64,000 nucleotides of DNA from Novosphingobium sp. 18050 (GCF_902706195.1 NZ_CACSJO010000001.1:310001-374000), one strand, 5' to 3'. Positions 8,901 through 16,961 are shown, counted from the first letter of the stretch. Translations and numbers: made by a program. Notes: a model not told the origin generated them from the sequence alone.

Positions 8901-9433
8901 ACCAGTCGATGTTGGAAGACGCGATCCTTGCCGCCCGCGCCGGCGGCGTCGGGCTGGAGAAGGACACCAGCGGTCTGTCTCCGCAGATCACGGTCGAAGC
9001 CCCGATCATGATCCCGGAGGAATACGTCCCCGACCTCGCGGTGCGCATGGCGCTCTACCGCCGCCTCAACGACGCGGATTCGCGCGCCGAGATCGAATCG
9101 CTCTCAGCCGAGATGATCGACCGCTTCGGTCCTCTGCCGCAGCCGACGGCAAACCTCGTCCAGCTCATCCAGATCAAGCGGCAGGCCATTGAGGCGCACA
9201 TCGCCAAGATCGACGTCGGCCCGCGCGGCACGCTGGTCAGCTTCCACAACGACAGCTTCCCCAACCCGGAAGGCCTCATCGCCTACGCGGACAGGCTGCA
9301 GGGCGCCATCAAGCTGCGCCCGGACAACAAGCTGGTTCTGCAGCGCGCGTGGGGCGATCCCAAGAGCAGGTTGAACGGATTGCTGCAACTGACCAAGGGT
9401 CTCAGCGCGGTTGCGCGCAAGGGACAAGAGTAG
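5942..9433 (+). CDS. mfd: Transcription-repair coupling factor Mfd
   Basis: Mfd displaces RNA polymerase stalled at DNA lesions and recruits UvrA. The 1163-residue product starts MTDFSRILSATTPLTLASV. It has the UvrB-homology region (FPAWDCLPYDRASP, RQGYQRTDTAIDAGEFAVRGSIFDI), the RNA polymerase interacting domain (DLIVHMDHGIGRYEGL near residue 500), translocase Walker A GDVGFGKT near residues 640-647, DEEQRFGV, TATPIPRTLQMAMSG, and LRGRVGRSK, then the C-terminal TRCF domain. The length is normal. The ATG at 5942 fits the family; an upstream in-frame ATG at 5828 would add unrelated sequence. It is the last gene of the recG-sdhE-mfd neighbourhood, and its stop lies two bases before a long inverted repeat. 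Confidence 0.97.
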   Translation: MTDFSRILSATTPLTLASVTRGSQPLVMADLARAADSAKNSGRAVFVADNEAAMRAVAEAAQFFAPELDVIEFPAWDCLPYDRASPALSVSARRLAALHRLQLKRSGPQLLVTTTNALLQRVLTPFRIRESVRLLKPGMEVGHESLIALLRRQGYQRTDTAIDAGEFAVRGSIFDIVPSGLEGGLRLDFFGDELETLRLFDTGTQRSTGTVPDHLLLPASEALLDDDTVKRFRSRYREMFGANATADPLYQAVSDGRRLAGMEHWLPLFEDRLVTLFDHLADDDLVIIDSPALGAVDERFTDIADYHRARTETSGQKAGSYRPLRIDSLYLNREEFDFAVTALPVHRADPFAQPESAKVIDFGFGNARDFTPERARGDNAYEAAAKHLQAVAKSGRKAILAAYSTGSRARLASILGEGQGPEPRLADTWQEALGLAVQGRSAALVLPLETGFSNQSVEVITEQDILGDRLVRRKKRKKDSDAFLAELAALTPGDLIVHMDHGIGRYEGLQSIPVGKSPHDCVMLTYSGGDKLYIPVENLDVLSRYGSESEGAVLDKLGGEAWQKRRAKLKERIREIAGELMKTAAERALRVAPALVAEESSFNQFIDRFPWQETEDQEAAIGDTLEDLASGKPMDRLVCGDVGFGKTEVALRAAFVAAMAGQQVAVVAPTTLLARQHYSGFADRFAGFPLNVGRLSRLVPEKEAKATRDGLSDGTMDVVCGTHAILSKTVNFKRLGLVIVDEEQRFGVNHKEKLKQLRADVHVLTLTATPIPRTLQMAMSGLRELSTIQTPPVDRLAVRTYVMEWDEMVMREALLREHHRGGQSFIVVPRIADMAEVEDWLSKNVPEVKVISAHGQMSAGDVEERMSAFYEGKYEVLLSTTIVESGIDIPRANTIIIHRADRFGLAQLYQLRGRVGRSKLRAYAYLTTPPGQALSEVSEKRLKVLGDLDSLGAGFQLASHDLDIRGAGNLLGDEQSGHIREVGFELYQSMLEDAILAARAGGVGLEKDTSGLSPQITVEAPIMIPEEYVPDLAVRMALYRRLNDADSRAEIESLSAEMIDRFGPLPQPTANLVQLIQIKRQAIEAHIAKIDVGPRGTLVSFHNDSFPNPEGLIAYADRLQGAIKLRPDNKLVLQRAWGDPKSRLNGLLQLTKGLSAVARKGQE

Positions 9434-9435
9434 GA

Positions 9436-9611
9436 GCAGGGGAGCATAGCCCCCCTGCACCCCCATTAATGTCGTCGTTGTTCGTGCAGCGGCGCTGTGC
9501 GCTCCTTGCTGCCGCAGGCTTTATGTCTCCCGGCTCGAAGTGGGCGCGGAAACGTATCTACGCGCGTGACCTCGACATTCCCGGGGGTGCAGGGGGGCTA
9601 TGCTCCCCTGC
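9436..9611. repeat. 176-bp palindromic element with perfect 29-bp inverted ends
   Basis: The 29 bases at 9436-9464 are the exact reverse complement of 9583-9611. After three non-matching bases, AATGTCG/CGACATT extends the pairing inward. The inner part is about 118 bases with no convincing gene. The right arm supplies the stop codon and last few residues of the EAL gene; the left arm begins two bases after the mfd stop. No target-site duplication is obvious. It resembles a MITE or REP-type palindrome and could also act as a convergent terminator. Confidence 0.85.
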
Positions 9612-10980
9612 TTGCTTCCTTAGCTTCTTCCGCCCGCGCCAGTTTGTCGAACATAGCCGCACTCATCGGCTGCGCCCGCAGGAACCCCTGAAAATAAGCG
9701 CACCCCTCGCGCGCCGCGACAACGCGCTGGCCTTCTTCCTCGATCCCCTCGGCGATCACCTGAAGGTCCAGCGCCCGCGCCATCGCCACGATCGCGCGCA
9801 GCACCGCCACGTCGCGGCGGTCTGTGGTGATCCCGTCGATCATCGAGCGGTCGAGCTTCAGGTAATGGATCGGCAGGACCTTGAGATAGCGGAAGTTGCA
9901 GAACCCCGCTCCGAAGTCGTCCAGCGCGATGCGAATGCCCTGCGCGGAAAACTCCGCCATCGTTTGCGCGGCCAGCGTGATGTCACCAATCAACGTCTGT
10001 TCGGTCACTTCCAGCGTCAGGCGGCGCGGCGGGAACCCGCTTTCGCGCACAAGGTCGAGCATCTGGCGGGTGTAGCTGCCGAACGCCAGGTCCGCCGCCG
10101 TCACGTTGATAGAGAGACGCAGGTTCCCCGGCCATTCCTTGGCCGCCCACATGGCCTTGTGGGCGATATGACGTGACAAGGGGCCGACATAATCCGCCCG
10201 TTCGGCAATGGCGAACAGCGCACCGGCTCCGATGCGGCCCAGCTGCGGGTGGTTCCACCGCGCGAGGGCTTCCGCGCCGGTGAGGCTGTCGTCTGTCAAA
10301 TCGAACTGGGGCTGGAACAGCACCTCGATCTCGTCATTGTCGATGGCGATAAGGAGGTCGGCTTCCAATTGCTGGGCCGAACGGCCCGGCGGCGTAACTT
10401 CGCCGTCCGCCCACGCCAGGCGCGACCCATGCTGTTCATGCGCGTCGCCCAGCGCATGACCGAGACGGTCGAGCATCGATTCAACGCTTTCGCCGGTCAG
10501 CGCCCGGATCAGCGCCACGCGTGGGGACAGGCGCAGAATGCCGGTGGAGATCGGGATAGGCCGCGCGATCATGTCGGCAAGCTGGTCGGCGACAAGCTGC
10601 CAGCGTTCGCGGCTACAGGCTTCGTTGGCGACAAGGAGGAAGCTGCCGCCCCCGGCGCGGGCGAGCAGCCAGGGTCCGTCGAGTTCCTCTTCGGCGAAAT
10701 GGCCGATGCGCGCAGCGACTTCTTCCAGCGCGCCGTCACCAGCGGCAGCGCCGTAAGCCATGTTGATCGCATCAAGGCGGCGCAGGCTGAGCAACATGGC
10801 GTGGACGTGCGCCATGTGCGGCATAAGCACAGGATCTTGGCGCCAGGCGGCGACGCGGTCATGCACCGCCTCTATTCCCGGAATGCCGGTAAGGCGGTCC
10901 GTGATCCCTTTGGCGGCTATCCCTTTGGCAGCTATGCTCTTGGGACCTTTGTGAACCTGATCGTCTCGTTTTACGCCCAT
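9598..10980 (-). CDS. EAL-domain phosphodiesterase with degenerate GGDEF domain
   Basis: This 460-residue protein is predicted to hydrolyse cyclic di-GMP. Residues about 30-210 resemble a GGDEF fold, but the signature is replaced by GGGSF, so cyclase activity is unlikely. The EAL domain (about 220-450) keeps GAEALARWNHP near 236, LSINVTAADLAF, LEVTEQTLI, DDFGAGFCNFRYL near 353, LKLDRSMI and YFQGFLRAQP, so it looks active. No membrane segment or sensor domain is seen. The N-terminal stretch has a short repeat (SIAAKGIAAKGI). I chose ATG 10978-10980; an in-frame TTG lies 39 bases upstream. The last residues and stop codon come from the palindromic element at 9583-9611, so the C-terminus may have been altered by its arrival. 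Confidence 0.85.
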   Translation of the reverse strand: MGVKRDDQVHKGPKSIAAKGIAAKGITDRLTGIPGIEAVHDRVAAWRQDPVLMPHMAHVHAMLLSLRRLDAINMAYGAAAGDGALEEVAARIGHFAEEELDGPWLLARAGGGSFLLVANEACSRERWQLVADQLADMIARPIPISTGILRLSPRVALIRALTGESVESMLDRLGHALGDAHEQHGSRLAWADGEVTPPGRSAQQLEADLLIAIDNDEIEVLFQPQFDLTDDSLTGAEALARWNHPQLGRIGAGALFAIAERADYVGPLSRHIAHKAMWAAKEWPGNLRLSINVTAADLAFGSYTRQMLDLVRESGFPPRRLTLEVTEQTLIGDITLAAQTMAEFSAQGIRIALDDFGAGFCNFRYLKVLPIHYLKLDRSMIDGITTDRRDVAVLRAIVAMARALDLQVIAEGIEEEGQRVVAAREGCAYFQGFLRAQPMSAAMFDKLARAEEAKEASRGA

Positions 10981-11072
10981 CGAGCCGCCATAACCCAAAG
11001 GCCTTGCAAAACCTTTCAAAATTCGACAGCCCCGGTCCCGGAATTGGACGCAATCGTACGCCGGAGATACAA

Positions 11073-11852
11073 GTGAGCATGGATGCGAAACTGGCGCTGA
11101 TCGTGTCGGACAGCGCCAAGGCGCAGGCCGGCGCCGCGGCGCTCCGCGAATCGCACGCCTGGGTATCTCCCGAGGAGGCCGACGTGCTGGTCGTACTGGG
11201 GGGTGACGGTTTCCTGTTGCATGTCCTGCACGAGATGCTCGACAGTTATCCGATCAAGCCGGTCTACGGCATGAATCTGGGCACAGTGGGCTTCCTGATG
11301 AACGGCCCGCACGACGACGTGCCGATCGCCCGCCGCGTAGCAGAGGCGCATGGAGTCCCCGTCCGCCCCCTTATCATGCACGCCACCGGGCGAGATGGGC
11401 GCGAATACAGCTATTACGCGATCAACGAAGTCTCGCTGCTGCGCGAGACGCGCCAGACCGCGAAAGTCGAAATCCGCATCAATGGCCGTGTGCGCATGGA
11501 GGAACTGGCGGGGGACGGCATTCTCGTTGCGACCCCGGTGGGCTCGACGGCCTACAACCTGTCCGCCAACGGCCCGATTCTGCCCCTGGGCTCGCGCATG
11601 CTGGCGATGACCCCACTGAGCCCCTTCCGCCCACGCCGCTGGAAAGGCGCGATCCTGCCCGAGAGCGCGGAGGTGGAATTCCACATCCGCGAACCCGGCA
11701 AGCGCCCCGTCGCCGCCGTCGCCGACCAAAAGGAAGTGCGCGACGTCGCCACAGTGCGCATCGTCGCCTCGGCGGAGAAGGAACTGACGCTGCTGTTCGA
11801 CCCCGGCTTCACACTGGAAGAACGCATATTTGCCGAGCAATTTCAGGTCTAA
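11073..11852 (+). CDS. nadK: NAD kinase
   Basis: NAD kinase phosphorylates NAD+ to NADP+. The product of about 259 residues has the diagnostic GGDGFLLHVLHEM, then YGMNLGTVGFLMN, GDGILVATPVGSTAYNLSANGPILPL and a C-terminal substrate region. The length fits the short alphaproteobacterial form. GTG at 11073 lies six bases after GGAG, whereas ATG at 11079 would be 12 bases away, so GTG is my choice by a small margin. It is divergent from the EAL gene. Family assignment is secure; the exact start is not. Confidence 0.95.
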   Translation: MSMDAKLALIVSDSAKAQAGAAALRESHAWVSPEEADVLVVLGGDGFLLHVLHEMLDSYPIKPVYGMNLGTVGFLMNGPHDDVPIARRVAEAHGVPVRPLIMHATGRDGREYSYYAINEVSLLRETRQTAKVEIRINGRVRMEELAGDGILVATPVGSTAYNLSANGPILPLGSRMLAMTPLSPFRPRRWKGAILPESAEVEFHIREPGKRPVAAVADQKEVRDVATVRIVASAEKELTLLFDPGFTLEERIFAEQFQV

Positions 11853-11927
11853 CCCGCAGGTTTGCGTGGGTCTTGAAAAATTGATCAAAAATTCTGCCTC
11901 GACGAGCAAATTTCTGACCCTTCGGGG

Positions 11928-11955
11928 TTGCCAATCTTTCTGGCGCTGTTATAGG
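11928..11955 (+). promoter_or_regulatory. Probable promoter of tRNA-Asn
   Basis: TTGCCA at 11928-11933 and TATAGG at 11950-11955 have a 16-base spacer and are followed by GCGCACCCCTGCCCAG. The same hexamers and downstream sequence precede tRNA-Pro at 584-612. Confidence 0.6.
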
Positions 11956-11993
11956 CGCACCCCTGCCCAGCGGTGGTGACATTGCCGGGCCGC

Positions 11994-12068
11994 TCCCTGA
12001 TAGCTCAGCGGTAGAGCATTCGACTGTTAATCGAATGGCCGTAGGTTCGAATCCTACTCAGGGAGCCA
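11994..12068 (+). tRNA. tRNA-Asn (anticodon GTT)
   Basis: This is a 75-base cloverleaf with acceptor stem TCCCTGA/TCAGGGA, D arm TAGCTCAGCGGTAGAG, anticodon loop CTGTTAA with anticodon GTT, T arm AGGTTCGAATCCT, and an encoded CCA. Confidence 0.97.
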
Positions 12069-12477
12069 ATTTTTCCAAATAGACCGGCATTATCAATCCC
12101 TTCGGGGTGTGATCTGTCTCACCTTGAAAACCGGTGAGTCATTCGGTCCTTCGCGGCAACTTTGATCGCGAGACCGCCGGCACTGGCGCTCACCGACATT
12201 TTCCAAACCAATAGTCTGGCCATCGCTCAGCCTTCTCGATATTTTTGCGAAGACTTTCTCGCTGCCGCGCGGAGCATGAACGAACGCGCACTTTTATTAC
12301 GCGCAGCTGCCAAGCAGAATAATTTTCATACCATGCTCGCGGGATACCATGGGGAATCGGCGTGACTATCAGCCGGCTGTGTCCCTTGGGTCGTAATTAC
12401 GATGCCAGGAAACTGGCCCGAGGCTTACCTTCGCAAAGCTCGGGCACTTTCACCAGCATGGCCGAGCCAAGATGCGC
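12069..12477. other. Intergenic stretch after tRNA-Asn, no gene seen
   Basis: These 409 bases lie between tRNA-Asn and the 3' end of the AmpR-like gene. They are locally less GC-rich than the surroundings. Two short rightward frames (12162-12365 and 12362-12580) have no recognisable product and the second runs into the antisense of the regulator gene. The run of T after the tRNA (TTTTTCC) could help end its transcript. No attachment site or integrase is visible beside the tRNA. Confidence 0.5.
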
Positions 12478-13362
12478 TCACCCGCATCCGCCGCCCTCAC
12501 CAGTCGCATCCAGCAGCCATTCCGAGAATGCCGACATCGCAGCCGAAACCGGGCGCGAGGACAGGCGGGTAAGCCAATAACCGCCCCGGTCCACTACGAC
12601 ATCGAAGGGATTGACGAGTTGTCCGTTTGAACGTTCCCGCTCGAACATCGCCAATGGCAGCAGCGCGGCGCCCATGCCCCGGATCGCAGCCATAGCCATC
12701 AGGTGCGAGGCATCGAATATCGGGCCATTGGCGGGTACGCCAGTTACTCCTGCAGCGGCGAACCAGGCGGGCCAGTCCTGCAGGCGATAGGAGCGTAGCA
12801 GCGGCAAGCGCCCGAAATCGCCGAGGCGCGAGAGGCGGCTGGCGATTGCCGGACTGCACATCGGCGTCATTGGCGCGGGCATCAGCAGTTGCGCGCTGAC
12901 CCCGTGCCAGCCGCCGTCGCCGAAGCGGATCGCCAGATCGAGGCTCTCGGCCCACAAATCGACGGTGTTGTTGTTGGTCAGCAGGCGCACGTCGATGCCC
13001 GGGTGCAGCGCCTGAAATTCCGGCAGCCGCTCCATCAGGAAGCTCAGCGCGAAAGTGCCGACCACGCCTACGGTCAGGACCTCGCGCGCGCCTGCGCCGC
13101 TGACGACAGCAAGCGCGCCGCTGACCCGCGCCAGCGCATCAGTCACCACCGGGGCCAGCAAGGCGCCCTCGTCGCTCAGTACCAGTCCACGGGTGGTTCG
13201 GCGGAACAGCGCTTTTCCAATATGGATTTCCAGCATCTTCACCTGCTGGCTGACGGCGGCCTGCGTTACACACAGTTCGTCTGCCGCGCGGGTAAAATTG
13301 AGGTGCCGGGCGGCGGCTTCAAATGCGCGCAACGTGTTGAGCGAGAGCGCTTTGATATCCAT
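12478..13362 (-). CDS. AmpR-like LysR-family regulator
   Basis: This 294-residue LysR-type regulator has an N-terminal helix-turn-helix (LNTLRAFEAAARHLNFTRAADELCVTQAAVSQQVKMLE, residues about 7-45) and a substrate-binding domain. The ALFRRTTRGLVLSDEG and LTVGVVGTFALSFLMERLPEF segments are those of the AmpR/GcvA branch. It is divergent from a class A beta-lactamase gene with 119 bases between the starts, the classical ampR-bla arrangement in which AmpR responds to muropeptides released during beta-lactam exposure. ATG at 13360-13362 has GGAG upstream; a longer frame to 13389 exists. That it regulates the neighbour is inferred from arrangement. Confidence 0.87.
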   Translation of the reverse strand: MDIKALSLNTLRAFEAAARHLNFTRAADELCVTQAAVSQQVKMLEIHIGKALFRRTTRGLVLSDEGALLAPVVTDALARVSGALAVVSGAGAREVLTVGVVGTFALSFLMERLPEFQALHPGIDVRLLTNNNTVDLWAESLDLAIRFGDGGWHGVSAQLLMPAPMTPMCSPAIASRLSRLGDFGRLPLLRSYRLQDWPAWFAAAGVTGVPANGPIFDASHLMAMAAIRGMGAALLPLAMFERERSNGQLVNPFDVVVDRGGYWLTRLSSRPVSAAMSAFSEWLLDATGEGGGCG

Positions 13363-13405
13363 ACTCGCTCCAAGAATATCTAGGGACACACCTCAGAAAC
13401 CATCG

Positions 13406-13427
13406 TTTGCCCGATCGGTCAAGCAAA
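13406..13427. promoter_or_regulatory. Candidate LysR/AmpR operator
   Basis: TTTGC and GCAAA form an inverted repeat with a 12-base gap in the middle of the AmpR-like/beta-lactamase intergenic region, with CGATCG in the gap. Size, symmetry and position fit a LysR-type recognition site. There is no independent second copy to confirm it. Confidence 0.45.
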
Positions 13428-13481
13428 GGCCAGAATGCCCCGCATCACACCTGACATCACAGGGAAACGGGAGGTTTTTCA

Positions 13482-14432
13482 ATGCTGGATCGACGAAGTG
13501 CGCTGGCAGGGGCCATGGCTGTACTGATGACTGCCTGCGCACGGCACGAATCAACCACCATCGCAAAAACCGATATCGACAAAGACGCGGTCGACGCCCT
13601 GCGGGCCATCGAGGCACGGGCCGGCGGGCGTCTGGGAGCCTATATACTGGACCCGGCGCGCGGTAGCGGTGTCGGCTGGCGCGAAAACGAACGCTTCGCC
13701 CATTGCAGCTCGTTCAAGATGTCGCTGGCGGCGATGGTACTGGCCGGGGCAGAGCGAGGCGAAATCGACCTCGACGAAGTCCTGCGCTGGTCGGCTCAGG
13801 ACCTGCTGTCGCACAGCCCGGTCACCTCCGGCGCGGTGGACGGCGGCCTCCCGGTGAAAGCACTTGCCCATGCCACGCTGGTGACGAGCGACAATACCGC
13901 GGCCAACGTGCTGCTGCGCCGGTTCGGCGGCCCGGTGCAGCTGACACACTTCTGGCGTTCGCTGGGCGATACGGTCAGCCGGCTCGACCGCTACGAGCCG
14001 GAACTCAACCAGATACCGGCCGGATCCGAATTCGATACGACTACCCCGGCGGCAATGGCTGCGACCGTAGCCCGTCTGCTGCTTGGCGACCGGCTGTCGC
14101 CGCAAGGGCGCGGGACCCTGAAAAGCTGGATGATCGAGGTGGAGACCGGCAGCGACCGCCTTCGCTCAGGCTTCCCGGCTGACTGGATTTCGGGAGACAA
14201 GACCGGAACCGGCATCAGTAAAGGGCAGCAGACTTACGTCGACCTGGCCTTCGGCGGACCGGCGAAGGCCACGCCGCTCATCGTCGCCTGCTATCTTCAG
14301 ACCGCGCGCGATACCAAGGGCATGGACCCGCTCGCCCTTGCCGCCATGGCCGAGGTCGGGCGCCTGTCCGCCGCAGGGCTTGGCACGACGCCCCGGGACG
14401 CCCTTCGCACATCCTCCCGCCAGTTGTTGTAA
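13482..14432 (+). CDS. bla: Class A beta-lactamase
   Basis: This 316-residue serine beta-lactamase is predicted to hydrolyse beta-lactams in the periplasm. Its motifs in order are SSFK at residues 76-79 (Ser70-x-x-Lys73 in standard numbering), SDN in LVTSDNTAAN, the omega loop RYEPELN with Glu166 and Asn170, and KTG in GDKTGTGI. Residue 69 is Cys, as in carbapenemases of the KPC/GES/SME kind, but no Cys is seen at the partner position 238 just after KTG, so that disulphide should be absent. The N-terminus MLDRRSALAGAMAVLMTACA could be a Tat-like signal with a possible lipidation Cys. GGGAGG precedes the ATG. It is divergent from the AmpR-like gene and so probably inducible. The substrate range cannot be read from sequence. 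Confidence 0.93.
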   Translation: MLDRRSALAGAMAVLMTACARHESTTIAKTDIDKDAVDALRAIEARAGGRLGAYILDPARGSGVGWRENERFAHCSSFKMSLAAMVLAGAERGEIDLDEVLRWSAQDLLSHSPVTSGAVDGGLPVKALAHATLVTSDNTAANVLLRRFGGPVQLTHFWRSLGDTVSRLDRYEPELNQIPAGSEFDTTTPAAMAATVARLLLGDRLSPQGRGTLKSWMIEVETGSDRLRSGFPADWISGDKTGTGISKGQQTYVDLAFGGPAKATPLIVACYLQTARDTKGMDPLALAAMAEVGRLSAAGLGTTPRDALRTSSRQLL

Positions 14433-14693
14433 CTCGGCCGGAGGCAGCCGCAGACCGGCGCGCCGAAATTTGATTGCGCGCCGGGCCGGATTCGCGGGTG
14501 ATCGGCCAACGGCTGCCTGCAGATTGCGCAACCGTTCTCCCCGGCGCCGACTTGTTCTTGCAAGTGCCCGTTTTCTCGGCTTGAAACCTGCACATTGACC
14601 ACCCCGGCGCCCGGCCGGTCGCAGGGCACGTTGCCACTTTCAGGCACCGCGCCATGCCGTTGCACGGGTAGCCGAAGGCAGGAGAGACGTTAC

Positions 14694-16856
14694 ATGAAGA
14701 CCCGGCTCATGGCCGCCGCCGCCCCCCTCGTTCTCGGTGCCGGCCTGCTTGGAGGATTTCCGATGACGGCACTTGCCAAGGAAAAGACGGCTGCGGCTAC
14801 CCCGGCCTACACCGGCCCGTTCGCCCAGCCGAGCACCCTGCCCTTCCAAGCGCCGAACTTCCCCGCCTACAAGGACAGCGACTGGCAGCCCGCAATCGAG
14901 GCCGGCATCGCTGCCAAGCGCGCCGAGATCAAGGCCATCGCCGCAAACAAGGCCAAGCCCACTTTCGAGAACACGATCGTCGCGAAAGAACGGACCGGGC
15001 AATTGCTCAGCCGGGCCTACAACACCTTCGGCCAGCTCACTTCGGCCAACACCAACGATACGCTCGACGCCGTCGATACTGCGGTCAGCCCGCAAATTTC
15101 CACACTCAACGATGACATCTATCTCGACCCGGCGCTGTTCGCCCGCGTCAAGGCCGTACACGACAGCGCCGCCGGAAAGGCGCTGACGGGCGAAGACGCC
15201 ATGCTGCTGGCGACCACGTACGACGAATTCGTCCATCGCGGCGCGCTGCTCACGCCTGCGCAGAAGACCGAGCTTAAGGCCATGAACCTTGAGATCGCCA
15301 AGCTCGAAACCGCGTTCTCTCAAAAGTTGACCGCAGCCACCGCAGCCAAGGCCCCTGTGTTCGACACGGAGGCACAGCTTGCGGGCCTCTCCCCTGCCGA
15401 GATCGCCGCCGCCGCAAAGCTCGCGGCTGAAAAGGGCAAGCCGGGCAAGTTCATGCTGGCGCTGGGGAACACCACCCAGCAGGCCGCGCTCACCAGCCTG
15501 ACCAACCGCGCCAGCCGCAAGGCCCTGTGGGAAGCCAGCATCAACCGCACCTCGGGCGGCGACCAGTACGACACCACAGGCATGGTCACGCAGATGGCCA
15601 CGCTGCGCGCGAAGAAGGCGAAGCTGATGGGCAAGCCCGACTTCGCGACGTACCAGATGTATGACCGCATGGTGAAGACGCCGGCCAAGGCGATGGAGTT
15701 CATGAACGGCTTCGTTCCCGCCCTGCGCGCCACGCAGGACCGTGAGGCCGGAATGCTTGAGGCCGCTGCCAAGGCGGAAGGCCAGAACATCAAACTGGAG
15801 GCGTGGGACTGGTCCTACTACGCGGAGAAGGTCCGCAAGGCGAAGTACGACCTCGACGAGAGCCAGATCAAGCCGTACTTCGACGTCTGGCGCACGCTGG
15901 AGGACGGCGTGTTCTACGCCGCCAACCAGACGTATGGCCTGACCTTCAAGCGCCGCACCGATCTGCCCGTCTACCATCCGACAATGCGCGCCTACGAAGT
16001 GCTCGACGCCGATGGTAGCGAACTCGCAATCTTCTACTTCGACCCCTTCGCCCGGTCGAACAAGAAGGGCGGCGCCTGGATGAACAACTTTGTCGAGCAG
16101 TCCTACCTGCGCGGTGAAAAGCCGGTCATCTCGAACACTCTGAACATCGCCCCGCCCGCGGAGGGCCAGCCCGCGCTTGCCAGCTTCGACGATGTGGAGA
16201 CGATGTTCCACGAATTCGGCCATGCGCTGCACGGCTTCTTCGCCAGTCAGAAGTATCCCTCGCTGTCGGGCACCAACACCGCGCGCGACTTCGTGGAATT
16301 CCCCAGCCAGTTCAACGAGAACTTCGCTACCCTGCCCGCCGTGCTGAACCACTACGCCAAGCACTACCAGACCGGCGCCACGATCCCGGCCGAACTGGTC
16401 GCCAAGATCAAGGCGGCGAAAACCTTCAACCAGGGCCTCGGGCTTGGCGAAACGCTGGAAGCGGCGATGCTCGATATCGAGTGGCACAAGCTCTCCCCCG
16501 AGGAGGCGGCGCAGCCGCCGATGGCGTTCGAAGCCAAGGCACTGGCCGCCACGGGCCTTTCCACGGATCTCATCCCGCCGCGCTACAAGACGCCGTACTT
16601 CCGCCATATCTGGGACAACGGCTACGCCTCCGGGTACTACTCGTACATCTGGACCGAGATGCTGGCCCATGACGGCTGGGATTGGGTGGAAAAGAACGGC
16701 GGCATGACCCGCGCCAACGGCGACCACATCCGCAAGTCGTTCCTGGGCCAGGGCCACACCAAGGACTTCGCGCAGTTGTTCCGCGATTTCACCGGCCATG
16801 ATCCGGAAGTCGAACCGATGCTGGAAGCACGCGGGCTCGCACCCGAGACAAAGTAA
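14694..16856 (+). CDS. dcp: Exported M3-family peptidyl-dipeptidase (Dcp-like)
   Basis: This 720-residue zinc metallopeptidase has an N-terminal signal sequence (MKTRLMAAAAPLVLGAGLLGGFPMTALAKE), so it should act in the periplasm on peptides, releasing C-terminal dipeptides. The thermolysin-like motif HEFGH is in MFHEFGHALHGFFASQ near residue 506, with SGTNTARDFVEFPSQFNEN downstream, which is characteristic of Dcp rather than oligopeptidase A. The N-terminal helical half is complete. ATG 14694 follows AGGAGAG; the upstream in-frame extension is not family-like. It stands alone between bla and dgt, with two hairpins after it. Dcp is typically 680-720 residues. Confidence 0.92.
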   Translation: MKTRLMAAAAPLVLGAGLLGGFPMTALAKEKTAAATPAYTGPFAQPSTLPFQAPNFPAYKDSDWQPAIEAGIAAKRAEIKAIAANKAKPTFENTIVAKERTGQLLSRAYNTFGQLTSANTNDTLDAVDTAVSPQISTLNDDIYLDPALFARVKAVHDSAAGKALTGEDAMLLATTYDEFVHRGALLTPAQKTELKAMNLEIAKLETAFSQKLTAATAAKAPVFDTEAQLAGLSPAEIAAAAKLAAEKGKPGKFMLALGNTTQQAALTSLTNRASRKALWEASINRTSGGDQYDTTGMVTQMATLRAKKAKLMGKPDFATYQMYDRMVKTPAKAMEFMNGFVPALRATQDREAGMLEAAAKAEGQNIKLEAWDWSYYAEKVRKAKYDLDESQIKPYFDVWRTLEDGVFYAANQTYGLTFKRRTDLPVYHPTMRAYEVLDADGSELAIFYFDPFARSNKKGGAWMNNFVEQSYLRGEKPVISNTLNIAPPAEGQPALASFDDVETMFHEFGHALHGFFASQKYPSLSGTNTARDFVEFPSQFNENFATLPAVLNHYAKHYQTGATIPAELVAKIKAAKTFNQGLGLGETLEAAMLDIEWHKLSPEEAAQPPMAFEAKALAATGLSTDLIPPRYKTPYFRHIWDNGYASGYYSYIWTEMLAHDGWDWVEKNGGMTRANGDHIRKSFLGQGHTKDFAQLFRDFTGHDPEVEPMLEARGLAPETK

Positions 16857-16867
16857 GGACGTAGGGA

Positions 16868-16895
16868 ATGCGGCGGCCTGTCAGGCCCGCCGCAT
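16868..16895. terminator. GC-rich hairpin after dcp
   Basis: ATGCGGCGGCCTG pairs with CAGGCCCGCCGCAT with one bulged base, 11 bases after the dcp stop. There is no T-run, so it probably works together with the hairpin just downstream. Confidence 0.5.
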
Positions 16896-16920
16896 CCCAG
16901 ACGTTCCACTCACAAGAAGA

Positions 16921-16961
16921 CAAACCCCGTTGCCCTCACACGAGGACGGCGGGGTTTTGTG
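16921..16961. terminator. Intrinsic terminator CAAACCCCG...CGGGGTTTTG
   Basis: A 9-bp stem followed by TTTT lies about 65 bases after the dcp stop. The A-rich left flank makes it a plausible terminator in both directions. Confidence 0.7.

Noticed and set aside
9598..10980. Active diguanylate cyclase in the EAL protein
   Set aside because: The GGDEF signature is GGGSF and the neighbouring metal-binding residues are not conserved.
11994..12477. Integration site of a genomic island at tRNA-Asn
   Set aside because: No integrase, no repeated tRNA 3' end and no mobile genes follow.
12162..12580. Two short rightward frames after tRNA-Asn
   Set aside because: No signal sequence, motif or codon bias; the second runs into antisense of the AmpR-like gene.
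14640..16799. 719-residue open frame antisense to the M3 peptidase gene
   Set aside because: The sense strand encodes a complete peptidase with HEFGH and a signal peptide. The antisense frame has no recognisable domain.
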